From: Lutibacter sp.
GTDB lineage: Bacteria > Bacteroidota > Bacteroidia > Flavobacteriales > Flavobacteriaceae
NCBI GenBank assembly: GCA_003516285.1
Contig: DPCK01000124.1
Coordinates: 3,348 to 23,712 of the forward strand
Direction of reading: 5' to 3'
DNA length: 20,365 nt
Shown here: positions 7,143 to 14,529 of the stretch, piece after piece
Position numbering within the stretch: position 1 is the first letter of the stretch
Layout: each line of letters begins with the position of its first letter
Notes under the pieces: generated by a model
Told to the model about the DNA's origin: nothing
Databases searched by the model: none
Seen by the model: the letters and a program-made list of their open reading frames with translations, nothing else
Program-made: the position numbers and the translations under genes

Positions 7143-8204
7143 CTAGTTAAAATAAATTTTTGAAGCTGCAATTGGCGCTTTTAGGGTATTACTTTTAGCT
7201 TTTGTGGCTAAATTATACACATTTAAGGTGCTTTCAGCAGTAAAACTGGCATCTAAAACATATAAATTTTTGTCATCAACAGCCATTCCATATAAATAAC
7301 CTGCTGCTGTATCAACAAACGCACTTGTCGGCAAAGTAGTTGCCGTTTGAGACATTTTATAAATTTTACTGCCCAAATTATAGTACAAATCAATTCCGTG
7401 TATTTCTAAAAGACTTGGATTTAAATCATTTGCAAATACCATTTCAGAAGATATCTCATTTAAGGTTGTATTTATTTTTGTGATTGCTGCGGGTGTGTGC
7501 CCTATTACATTCCAAGAAGCGTCATAAATATTATTCCCTTCACATAAAACCACTAAATTTCCGGCATTATCAAAAAACAGTTCATCAGGGTTATCATTTA
7601 CAGTAATTTCTGTAGTTGCTTTAGAAGCTATATCAATAACAGACACAATATTATTTGTGGTATAAGCGCCTTTATGAGATACATATAATTTTCCATTTTT
7701 AGCAATAATGCGTTCAGGGCCATTGCCAACTGGTATTTTACCTGTAACAGTGTAACTTTTTAAATCAATTTCAGCCACAAAATCATCAGTGGCATCACTG
7801 GTGCTTCCCCAATTTGTAGCATATCCTTTATCTCCAACAACCACCATATATCTTGGCAATTCCAAATCTGCGGTAATTGTCCCTTTTTTCAAAAAAGTAT
7901 ATCTATCAACCACAGTTATTGTATTTTGGTTATCTACAACAATATATGCGTTTGAATTATCAAAGGCTATTGATTGCAAATAAACACTTAATTCACTATT
8001 GTTTACTTTTTTATAAATTTGGCTTTCGGTGGTGCTAAAATCATAAGAAACATAATAAACAGAACCTGAAGCTCCTCCTTCACCTGATATAAGTAACCCA
8101 TTTTCGTAGTCTCCTTTAGGTTCTTGTATTTCATCATCATTATTACAAGAAACAAATATTACGCTTAATATAAAAGCGCTAAGCAAAAATTTACTGATTT
8201 TCAT
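7143..8204 (-). CDS. surface beta-propeller lipoprotein, BtuG-like B12-capture protein
   Basis: 353 residues. The N-terminal signal ends in a lipobox FVSC with Cys20, followed by NNDDE, an acidic stretch of the kind that sends Bacteroidota lipoproteins to the cell surface. The remainder consists of repeated propeller blades with YncE-like phrasing (YIVVDNQNTITVVDR, PVGNGPERIIAKNGKLYVS, VNDNPDELFFDNAGNLVV). BtuG of Bacteroides is a surface beta-propeller lipoprotein that captures B12 and sits on BtuB. Here the gene starts 4 bp after a BtuB-like receptor downstream of a cobalamin riboswitch, so the same role is likely. Alternative: a generic YncE/DUF5074 propeller with another ligand. The lipoprotein and propeller calls are firm; the B12 role is from context. 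Confidence 0.85.
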   Translation of the reverse strand: MKISKFLLSAFILSVIFVSCNNDDEIQEPKGDYENGLLISGEGGASGSVYYVSYDFSTTESQIYKKVNNSELSVYLQSIAFDNSNAYIVVDNQNTITVVDRYTFLKKGTITADLELPRYMVVVGDKGYATNWGSTSDATDDFVAEIDLKSYTVTGKIPVGNGPERIIAKNGKLYVSHKGAYTTNNIVSVIDIASKATTEITVNDNPDELFFDNAGNLVVLCEGNNIYDASWNVIGHTPAAITKINTTLNEISSEMVFANDLNPSLLEIHGIDLYYNLGSKIYKMSQTATTLPTSAFVDTAAGYLYGMAVDDKNLYVLDASFTAESTLNVYNLATKAKSNTLKAPIAASKIYFN

Positions 8205-8208
8205 AATT

Positions 8209-10074
8209 TTAAAATTTATAGTTTATATTTAAGTTTATATTTCTGTTTGGCATTGGCCTGCCCGGCAAAACCTGATAAGGTTTATTAAATAAATTATTGA
8301 TTTTAACACCTAAAACTAATTGTGAAGTTTTGGTTTTCAAAAGATGATAATTAACCCCTAAATTCCCAACATTAAAATACGGAACGGTAAAATCAGTAAT
8401 ATTGTCAGTTGTGGTATAAATTTCTCCATTGAATAAATGCTGGTAATACGCACTTATTTTTTTATAAGAATAACCCACGGTTGCATTTAACAAGTGTTTA
8501 GGTATAAATGGCAACAATTGCTTTGTGATTCTATCTTTTGAAATGGTATAACTATAGTTTGCATTAAAATTGACAGCGTGCTTGGCAATATTTTTTTTAT
8601 AAGCAATTAAAAACTCTAACCCTTTATTTTCAACATCATCTAAATTTACTGGTGTCCAAACTCCTGGTCTTTCAGGATCTCCGCTTGGCGTCCAAACAAT
8701 TTTATCTTTTGTGTTTATAAAAAAAGCGCCTACATCAATTTTTAACTGATTGTTTTTATACCCCAATCCAACTTCTCCCTGTAGAGAGGATTCCGGTATT
8801 AAATTTTTATTTCCAAGTGCCGGCCAATACAAATCGTTAAAACTGGGGACTCTGTAATTTTTCGAACCATTTAGCCTAATAAATGTGTTTTTTGCGGGTT
8901 TTATTTCAGCACCAAGCGCAAAAACAAAAGGCATGGGATAATCGGAATTAAAATCTTTTCTAACTTTAGCGTTGAAAGCACCAAAATTTTCAATTTGTTG
9001 ATTAAAAATAAATGATTGCGAAAACTGTTTTCTGTTTTCCTCTTTTATTTGATTTGTTTTTCCGAAGGCAGATTCAATTTCTGAAGATGATTCTAAACTT
9101 GAATTTGATGAAATTTTATAGTTAAAATCGTAATTTAAAAGATATCTTCTTGATTTCCCAAAATTAAAATTCGTGCTATTTTTATCAGCAAAATATTGAT
9201 ATTCTTCCGTCAAAAAGGCTAATTTTAAAGTATGGGAACTTTCATTTTTTTTATAATTAAAATCGATTAAATTTTTAAAACTTAAGTCCTTATATTTTTC
9301 TTTTGCTGCTGAGGGATTTGGTAATTGCCCCGAAAATTCTCGGTTTCCGTGATATTTTGAAGTGTAAAAACTAATCTTCGTAAAATCACTTAATTTTTGG
9401 GCAATGCCAAAGCTAAAATCGGTATTATGATAAGCCCCATTTTCGTTTTTCAGATTGTGGCCTAACCACTTATAATCATTTTCAGATTCATTATAGGCCA
9501 ACCCAACTTTTATGGCAGTGTCAGCTCTTCCAAAAGAAAATTTGTATGAATTACGATAAGTTCCAAAACTACCAATAGAAGAAACTAACTGATTTTTAAC
9601 ATAATTTCCAAAATGCAATTCATCATTTAAATGAATGGTGCCGCCAACAGCTCCAGAACCAAACTCAATACTTCCTCCACCACTTCTTACGTTAATTTCA
9701 TCAAACAAACTTACATTCAAAGAATTAAAACCAGTTTGACCATTATTAATGGAATTGATGTTAATTCCATTCCAAATCACCGCCGTATTAGAAGCGCTTG
9801 TTCCTCTAAAACTAGCAGAACTCGTTCCTCCTGCTCCATATTCTTTGATGTAAATAGGCGAATTATATCGCAACAATGAAGAAAACGATTCTGAGTTATT
9901 TAAAATAATAGAATCGCTTAATATTAATATTTTATAACCATTTGAATGTTTATTTAATTTAACAGTTTGTATATTAACCACATTTAAAGATACAACCACC
10001 TCTTCTTCTTGAGCATAAAAATTCAAACCAATAAAAAAAAATAAATAAAATAAAAATCTGCTAAATTGCATCAT
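8209..10074 (-). CDS. btuB: TonB-dependent cobalamin receptor, BtuB-like
   Basis: 621 residues, close to E. coli BtuB in size and without the N-terminal carboxypeptidase-like domain of SusC proteins. Signal peptide to about residue 21 (FIGLNFYAQ), a possible TonB box right after it (EEEVVVSL), a plug domain at about 45-150 (YGAGGTSSASFRGTSASNTAVIWNG, then VRSGGGSIEFGSGAVGGTI), then a barrel ending in NNLFNKPYQ, RNINL and a terminal Phe. It imports cobalamin across the outer membrane using the TonB-ExbBD motor (not in the window). A cobalamin riboswitch in the leader and the adjacent BtuG-like gene fix the substrate with good confidence. Start at 10074; an ATG one codon later is equally possible. 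Confidence 0.92.
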   Translation of the reverse strand: MMQFSRFLFYLFFFIGLNFYAQEEEVVVSLNVVNIQTVKLNKHSNGYKILILSDSIILNNSESFSSLLRYNSPIYIKEYGAGGTSSASFRGTSASNTAVIWNGININSINNGQTGFNSLNVSLFDEINVRSGGGSIEFGSGAVGGTIHLNDELHFGNYVKNQLVSSIGSFGTYRNSYKFSFGRADTAIKVGLAYNESENDYKWLGHNLKNENGAYHNTDFSFGIAQKLSDFTKISFYTSKYHGNREFSGQLPNPSAAKEKYKDLSFKNLIDFNYKKNESSHTLKLAFLTEEYQYFADKNSTNFNFGKSRRYLLNYDFNYKISSNSSLESSSEIESAFGKTNQIKEENRKQFSQSFIFNQQIENFGAFNAKVRKDFNSDYPMPFVFALGAEIKPAKNTFIRLNGSKNYRVPSFNDLYWPALGNKNLIPESSLQGEVGLGYKNNQLKIDVGAFFINTKDKIVWTPSGDPERPGVWTPVNLDDVENKGLEFLIAYKKNIAKHAVNFNANYSYTISKDRITKQLLPFIPKHLLNATVGYSYKKISAYYQHLFNGEIYTTTDNITDFTVPYFNVGNLGVNYHLLKTKTSQLVLGVKINNLFNKPYQVLPGRPMPNRNINLNINYKF

Positions 10075-10083
10075 AGTTAATTC

Positions 10084-10100
10084 ACTTTTCTCCCGAAAGT
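10084..10100 (-). promoter_or_regulatory. hairpin between riboswitch and btuB start, candidate expression platform
   Basis: Minus-strand ACUUUCGGGAGAAAAGU folds into a short stem (ACUUUC with GAAAAGU, one bulge) with a GGGA loop, lying between the B12 box and the ATG at 10074. There is no T-run after it, so control at translation initiation or a loop-loop contact is more likely than termination. The mechanism is inference. Confidence 0.45.
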
Positions 10101-10300
10101 TTTAATTAATAAGATTTGGCAGGTCTCCTGGCTTGCGTATTGTTATTTACCTTCCCATTCTTTCTTGAACAGTGGTTTAAAGTGGTATAACAATCATCGA
10201 ATAAATTCGACTAAGCGTACAGTTGCGGGTACAGCGTTGGATTTTAACCAACTTCCCTTTTCACTTATATACTATAAAGCATATATAAGAACCATAATCA
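10101..10300 (-). ncRNA. cobalamin (B12) riboswitch
   Basis: The minus strand carries the conserved parts of the cobalamin aptamer in order: AAAAGGGAAG near 10252-10261, a GTTGG...CCAAC helix, the invariant CCCGCAACTGTA (10229-10218), a variable arm, a second GGGAAGG, and the B12 box AGCCAGGAGACCTGCC (10133-10118). It occupies the btuB leader and should reduce receptor and propeller expression when cobalamin is plentiful. It exists only on this strand; no B12 box was seen toward the divergent cobU operon. Exact outer limits are approximate. Confidence 0.95.
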
Positions 10301-10304
10301 TTGG

Positions 10305-10312
10305 CAAAAGTA
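10305..10312 (-). promoter_or_regulatory. btuB/riboswitch promoter, -7 element
   Basis: Minus-strand TACTTTTG matches TAnnTTTG. Predicted transcription start near 10298-10300 coincides with the beginning of the riboswitch. The -33 TTG is not clear. It is back to back with the cobU promoter. Confidence 0.55.
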
Positions 10313-10328
10313 ATTAATTAAGATGAAA

Positions 10329-10361
10329 TTGTTCTATTAAATTTTGAAAATATTACATTTG
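10329..10361 (+). promoter_or_regulatory. cobU operon promoter
   Basis: TACATTTG at 10354-10361 is a perfect TAnnTTTG, with TTG at 10329-10331 and a 22-bp spacer, near the upper end of the known range. Transcription would start near 10366-10368, only about 12 nt before the ATG at 10380. This also rules out the in-frame ATG at 10344 as the start. Confidence 0.6.
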
Positions 10362-10379
10362 CCGAAATTGTTTACCGTT

Positions 10380-10883
10380 ATGATTTATTATATTACTGGA
10401 GGAGAACGTTCTGGAAAAAGTTCATATGCCCAACAACTCGCAGAGAATTTAAGCAATACTCCCTATTATTTAGCAACTGCTAGAATTTGGGATGAAGATT
10501 TTGATAAAAGAGTTAAAAGACATAAATCTGATAGAGATGAACGCTGGACCACTATTGAAGAAGAAAAAGAAATTTCAAAAGTAATTCCAATAAAATCGGT
10601 TGTAGTAGTTGATTGTGTTACTTTATGGCTTACAAATTTATACATAGATTTTGAAAACAATATAGAATTTTCATTGGAATTTGCTAAAAATGAAATTGAA
10701 CAACTAACTAATTTAGATAGTGATATTATTATTATTTCAAATGAAATTGGAATGGGTATTCATGCCCAAACACATGTGTCCAGAAAATTTACAGAACTAC
10801 AAGGCTGGGTAAACCAATGTATTGCCAAAAAAGCAGATAAAGCTGTTTTTATGGTATCTGGTCTTCCAATAATATTAAAATAA
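10380..10883 (+). CDS. cobU: adenosylcobinamide kinase / adenosylcobinamide-phosphate guanylyltransferase
   Basis: 167 residues. Phosphorylates adenosylcobinamide and then transfers GMP to give adenosylcobinamide-GDP, the activated acceptor for CobS; cytosolic. Seen: P-loop GGERSGKS (7-14), the segment RVKRHKSDRDERWTT with His48 at the position of the guanylylated histidine of Salmonella CobU, the Walker B-like VVVVDCVTLWLTN, and SNEIGMGI. The ATG at 10380 is chosen because the protein then starts at the first beta strand as in the family and because a promoter lies over the upstream ATG. First gene of cobU-cobT-cobS-cobC-btuF, with a 12-bp gap to cobT. AT-rich like the rest of the island. 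Confidence 0.93.
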   Translation: MIYYITGGERSGKSSYAQQLAENLSNTPYYLATARIWDEDFDKRVKRHKSDRDERWTTIEEEKEISKVIPIKSVVVVDCVTLWLTNLYIDFENNIEFSLEFAKNEIEQLTNLDSDIIIISNEIGMGIHAQTHVSRKFTELQGWVNQCIAKKADKAVFMVSGLPIILK

Positions 10884-10895
10884 AAAATAAATAAA

Positions 10896-11933
10896 ATGAA
10901 ATTATTCAATATTAGCCCAATCAATTACGAATTAGAAGATCAAATAAACCATAAAATTGATTATAAAACAAAACCTTTAAATGCACTAGGCACACTTGAA
11001 ACTATTGCAAAACAGCTTTGCTTAATTCAACAAACATTAACACCTACTTTAAACAATACTTTATTAATTGTTTTTGCCGCAGACCACGGTATTGCAGCCA
11101 AAAACAGCATAAGCCCTTATCCACAGGAAGTTACTGCCCAAATGGTGTTGAATTTTTTAAATGGAGGTGCTGCAATTAATGTGTTTTGCAAACAAAACAA
11201 TATAAAATTAAGAGTTGTTGACGCAGGTGTAAATTTTGATTTTGCTAAAAATACTTCTTTAATTAATGCTAAAATTGCCAAAGGCACAAATGATTATTCA
11301 ATGCAACCAGCAATGAGCAAAGAACAATGTTCCGAAGCCATTAAAAAAGGTGCTGAATTAGTTGAGCAATACCATAACGAAGGAACTAATTGTATTGCTT
11401 TTGGTGAGATGGGAATTGGAAATACTTCTTCTGCTGCTTTATTAATGAGTGGTTTTACAAAAATACCTATCGAACATTGTGTAGGTAAGGGAACCGGATT
11501 AACCATTGATGGAGTTTCTAAAAAAGCTGTTATTTTAAAGCAAGTTCAAAATTTACATGGAATTAGTAAAGATCCATTAGAAAATTTGAAAAATTTTGGT
11601 GGGTTTGAAATTGCAATGATGTGTGGCGCTATGTTGAAAGCTGCTGAATTAAAAATGTCCATTATTATTGATGGCTTTATAGTTACTTCAGCTTTATTGG
11701 TTGCACAAGCAATAGCTCCCAATATCTTAGGCTATTGTTTATTTTCACATGTATCAAATGAACAAGGTCACAAAAAAATGTTAAGCTATTTAAATGCCAC
11801 ACCTATTTTGCAATTAGATTTACGGTTAGGAGAAGGTACTGGTGCCGCAATTGTATATCCAATAATACAATCGGCAGTTAATTTTATGAATGAAATGGCC
11901 AGTTTTGAAAGCGCTGGCGTAAGTAACAAATAA
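10896..11933 (+). CDS. cobT: nicotinate-nucleotide--dimethylbenzimidazole phosphoribosyltransferase
   Basis: 345 residues, normal family length. Makes alpha-ribazole 5'-phosphate from dimethylbenzimidazole (or another lower-ligand base) and nicotinate mononucleotide. Visible family motifs: FAADHGIA (residues 64-71 region), the glycine-rich QMVLNFLNGGAAINV, GEMGIGNTSSAA, and the C-terminal LRLGEGTGAA with Glu313 as the general base (Glu317 in Salmonella). It sits 12 bp after cobU and 8 bp before cobS, so the three are translated from one message. No gene for making dimethylbenzimidazole (bluB) is in the window, which fits salvage of an external base. Confidence 0.95.
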   Translation: MKLFNISPINYELEDQINHKIDYKTKPLNALGTLETIAKQLCLIQQTLTPTLNNTLLIVFAADHGIAAKNSISPYPQEVTAQMVLNFLNGGAAINVFCKQNNIKLRVVDAGVNFDFAKNTSLINAKIAKGTNDYSMQPAMSKEQCSEAIKKGAELVEQYHNEGTNCIAFGEMGIGNTSSAALLMSGFTKIPIEHCVGKGTGLTIDGVSKKAVILKQVQNLHGISKDPLENLKNFGGFEIAMMCGAMLKAAELKMSIIIDGFIVTSALLVAQAIAPNILGYCLFSHVSNEQGHKKMLSYLNATPILQLDLRLGEGTGAAIVYPIIQSAVNFMNEMASFESAGVSNK

Positions 11934-11941
11934 TACAATTT

Positions 11942-12703
11942 ATGTTAAAAAAAGAATTGAGTGTGTTTTTTACGGCAATAATGTTTTTTACAAGAATTCC
12001 ATGTCCGAAATGGATTAATCATTCCCCTGAAATACTCAATAAAAGCACTAAATACTTTTCGTTAGTCGGTATCATTGTAGGGAGCTATGGAGCCCTTACT
12101 TATTGGATGATTTCATTTATTTTACCTGAAAATATAGCCTTATTTTTAAGTATGATTGCCACAATTTGGATTACTGGTGCATTTCATGAAGATGGTTTTG
12201 CCGATGTTTGTGATGGATTTGGCGGCGGCTTCACTAAAGAAAAAATTTTAACCATAATGAAGGATTCCCGCTTGGGAACATATGGTACCATTGGGCTAGT
12301 GGGTATGTTAGCCACTAAATATTTAGCGTTAAGCGCATTCCCAAACCAACTACTGATCACTTTAATTGCTGGTCATAGCATAAGTCGTTTTATTTCAACA
12401 GTACTTTTATACTTATATCCTTATGTGCGAGATGATTTAACAAGTAAAGCCAAACCAATGGCGCACGCCTTGAAAGTATCCTCGTTAATTATAAATGGAA
12501 TTATTGGTTTACTTCCGCTATTTTTTTACAACTCCTATTGGATATTTTTAGCAATAATTCCTCCTTTCATATCTATGCTATTTATGGGGAGGTTTTTTAA
12601 AAAATGGATAGGTGGCCAAACAGGTGATTGTGCTGGAGCAACACAACAAGTTGCCGAAGTCGTTTTTTACTTAAGTATATTAGTTCTATGGAAATTTATC
12701 TAA
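11942..12703 (+). CDS. cobS: adenosylcobinamide-GDP ribazoletransferase (cobalamin synthase)
   Basis: 253 residues, integral membrane protein with about six hydrophobic segments. Joins adenosylcobinamide-GDP and alpha-ribazole (phosphate) to close the nucleotide loop of cobalamin at the inner membrane. The family signature is complete: GAFHEDGFADVCDGFGGG (79-96) with the acidic metal-binding residues, followed by KDSRLGTYG (107-115). The C-terminus GGQTGDCAGATQQ is also characteristic. It overlaps the following phosphatase gene by 16 bp, which suggests coupled translation. Confidence 0.95.
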   Translation: MLKKELSVFFTAIMFFTRIPCPKWINHSPEILNKSTKYFSLVGIIVGSYGALTYWMISFILPENIALFLSMIATIWITGAFHEDGFADVCDGFGGGFTKEKILTIMKDSRLGTYGTIGLVGMLATKYLALSAFPNQLLITLIAGHSISRFISTVLLYLYPYVRDDLTSKAKPMAHALKVSSLIINGIIGLLPLFFYNSYWIFLAIIPPFISMLFMGRFFKKWIGGQTGDCAGATQQVAEVVFYLSILVLWKFI

Positions 12704-13236
12704 TCAGGCATACAACACCTTACATTGAAAAAGGAATTTGTTATGGTCAATTAGATATTGATGTAACAAGTTCATTTGAAGATGAAGCTACCAAAATTAC
12801 AACTGCTATTACTATTGAAACCGATACAATTGTTTATTCAAGTCCGTTGAAAAGGTGTACAAAATTGGCTTCAAAATTTTCCAAAAATATAATTATTGAC
12901 AAACGATTAATGGAATTAAATTTTGGAGATTGGGAAAATCACAGATGGGATACTATACCAAAACTCGAATTAGATTTATGGATGAATGATTTTGTGAATG
13001 TTACAATACCAAATGGTGAAGCCTATACCGATTTATTTAAAAGATCCAATAGCATATTTGATGAAATTACGGCTTCAAGAGCAGCAAAACTAATTATAAC
13101 AACTCATGCTGGTGTAATTAGAAGTATACTGGCAAAAATTAAAAATGTACCGCTTGAAAATTCTTTTGACATAAAAGTTGAATATGGCGAAATTTTTAAA
13201 ATTAAAAAACAAAATAATAGCTATAAAATTCTTTAA
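12688..13236 (+). CDS. cobC: alpha-ribazole phosphatase (histidine phosphatase family)
   Basis: 182 residues from the ATG at 12688, where the protein opens directly with MEIYLIRHTTP, as expected for the histidine phosphatase fold; the in-frame ATG at 12628 would add 20 residues encoded inside cobS. Catalytic residues visible: Arg7-His8 (RHT), Arg56 in SSPLKRC, Glu76 in MELNFGDWE, and His140 in TTHAGVIRS. In this operon it should remove the phosphate from alpha-ribazole phosphate or cobalamin phosphate, the last step of nucleotide-loop assembly. Histidine phosphatases are diverse, so the specific assignment relies on the cobU-cobT-cobS context. Confidence 0.9.
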   Translation: MEIYLIRHTTPYIEKGICYGQLDIDVTSSFEDEATKITTAITIETDTIVYSSPLKRCTKLASKFSKNIIIDKRLMELNFGDWENHRWDTIPKLELDLWMNDFVNVTIPNGEAYTDLFKRSNSIFDEITASRAAKLIITTHAGVIRSILAKIKNVPLENSFDIKVEYGEIFKIKKQNNSYKIL

Positions 13237-13248
13237 AAAAATATTATA

Positions 13249-14370
13249 ATGAAATTAAAATTTTACTTTGCTCAAACTTTAATAATTCTTACATTATTAA
13301 ATTCTTGTAAAAATGAAACGCGTAAAATTGAAGAAAGTAAACCTACTTCAACCTTAAAATACTCCAAAGGATTTGACATTCAGCATTTTAATAATTATAC
13401 AAAACTCACTATAAAAGCGCCTTACCAAAATTCAACAGAAACTTTTGAATTTATGCTCACTGCCGACAAATCAAACAGCGATTTAAATACCATCCAAATT
13501 CCCATAAATTCAATTGTGGTCACAAGCACTACGCACATTCCAATGCTCGAATTGTTGCAAGTTGAAAATAAACTGGTGGGTTTTCCCAATACCGATTATA
13601 TTTCATCGCCAAAAACAAGAAGTTTAATCGCACAGGGTTCCATTAAAGAACTGGGTCACGAGGAAAGTATCAACACCGAATTATTGCTCGATTTAAAACC
13701 CGATTTGGTGGTTGGTTTTTCGCTGAACAGCAACAATAAAATGTTTTCGGTTATTGAAAAATTTGGAATTCCGGTATTGTTAAATGGAGACTGGATGGAG
13801 GAAACGCCGCTTGGCCGTGCGGAATGGATTAAGTTTTTTGGCGTTTTGTTTGATAAAGAAAAAATGGCGGACAGCATTTTTAATGACATCGAAAAAAATT
13901 ATTTGGAAGTAAAAAATATTGCCTCAAAAGCGACAAAAAAACCAACGGTAATTTCGGGCGGACTTTTTAAAGATGTATGGAACTTGCCTGCGGGCGACAG
14001 TTTTGAAGCCGCTTTTTTGAAGGATGCCAACACAAATTACCTATGGAAAGATTCTAAAGGAAAAGGAAGCCTTTCCTTAAACATTGAAAATGTGTTCGAA
14101 AAAGGCAAAGATGCCGAATTGTGGATTTCTCCGAGTTATTATAAAACGATGGAACAGCTTAATGATGCGAATGATATGTATCCAAAATTCACTGCATTTC
14201 AAAACAATAATATATTCTCTTATGTGAACAAACAGGGAGTTTTGGGTGGCATTGTTTATTTTGAACTTGCCCCTGCGCGACCGGATTTGGTCTTAAAAGA
14301 TCTGATTAAAATTGCACACCCTGAATTGTTAAAAAATTATGAGTTAACTTTTTATGAAAAATTAAAGTAA
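13249..14370 (+). CDS. btuF: periplasmic cobalamin-binding lipoprotein of ABC transporter, BtuF-like
   Basis: 373 residues. Signal peptide with lipobox LNSC (Cys20), a linker, an N-terminal extension of about 60 residues, then the two-lobe class III binding fold of FecB/BtuF proteins (IVVTSTTHIPMLELL, LVGFPNTDYIS, NTELLLDLKPDLVVGF, ISGGLFKDVWNLPAGDSF, GIVYFELAPARPDLVLKDL). It should hand cobalamin to an inner-membrane BtuCD transporter, which is not in the window. Last gene of the cob operon, 12 bp after cobC and followed by a terminator. Base composition changes inside it: the first 200 or so bases are very AT-rich, while from about 13490 it resembles the flanking parC region. This suggests a recombinant gene. 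Other corrinoids or siderophores as ligand cannot be excluded from sequence alone. Confidence 0.87.
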   Translation: MKLKFYFAQTLIILTLLNSCKNETRKIEESKPTSTLKYSKGFDIQHFNNYTKLTIKAPYQNSTETFEFMLTADKSNSDLNTIQIPINSIVVTSTTHIPMLELLQVENKLVGFPNTDYISSPKTRSLIAQGSIKELGHEESINTELLLDLKPDLVVGFSLNSNNKMFSVIEKFGIPVLLNGDWMEETPLGRAEWIKFFGVLFDKEKMADSIFNDIEKNYLEVKNIASKATKKPTVISGGLFKDVWNLPAGDSFEAAFLKDANTNYLWKDSKGKGSLSLNIENVFEKGKDAELWISPSYYKTMEQLNDANDMYPKFTAFQNNNIFSYVNKQGVLGGIVYFELAPARPDLVLKDLIKIAHPELLKNYELTFYEKLK

Positions 14371-14468
14371 GTTTTCAGTTAATAAATTTCGACTGTTATG
14401 AGTTAAAAAATTGATGGTAAATTGCTTTCAACTTTTTAAAGCCCAACGCGCTGGCTGGCCCAATCGCT

Positions 14469-14494
14469 AAAAACAGCTACCAGCTGTTTTTTTT
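14469..14494. terminator. bidirectional terminator between btuF and parC
   Basis: AAAAACAGCT and AGCTGTTTTT pair perfectly around a three-base loop, followed by a run of eight T on the plus strand and five T on the minus strand. It closes the cobU-btuF operon and can also stop transcripts from parC. Confidence 0.85.
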
Positions 14495-14504
14495 AACGCT
14501 CCAT

Positions 14505-14529
14505 CCCCCCTTCGGGGGTTAGGGGGCCT
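14505..14529. repeat. C/G-tract hairpin element at the parC 3' end
   Basis: Contains CCCCCCTTCGGGGG, a compact tetraloop-type hairpin, followed by TTAGGGGG. The tract is strikingly GC-rich for this genome and ends just at the parC stop. Similar C/G-tract palindromes are scattered in intergenic DNA of many Flavobacteriaceae in my experience of such genomes; copy number here cannot be checked. Confidence 0.5.

Larger units (their letters stand above)
14371..14529. other. intergenic gap between convergent btuF and parC
   Basis: The first 95 bases hold nothing recognisable; the rest contains a terminator and a GC-rich hairpin listed separately. Confidence 0.6.

Noticed and set aside
10344..10379. 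Upstream start codon for cobU
   Set aside because: The promoter -7 box overlaps this stretch, and the extra 12 residues precede the first strand of the CobU fold.
10313..10380. Possible riboswitch for the cobU operon
   Set aside because: No B12 box or CCCGCAACTG element occurs on the plus strand, and the leader is too short.
12628..12687. Upstream start codon for cobC
   Set aside because: The added residues come from the end of cobS and lie before the conserved MEIYLIRH opening.
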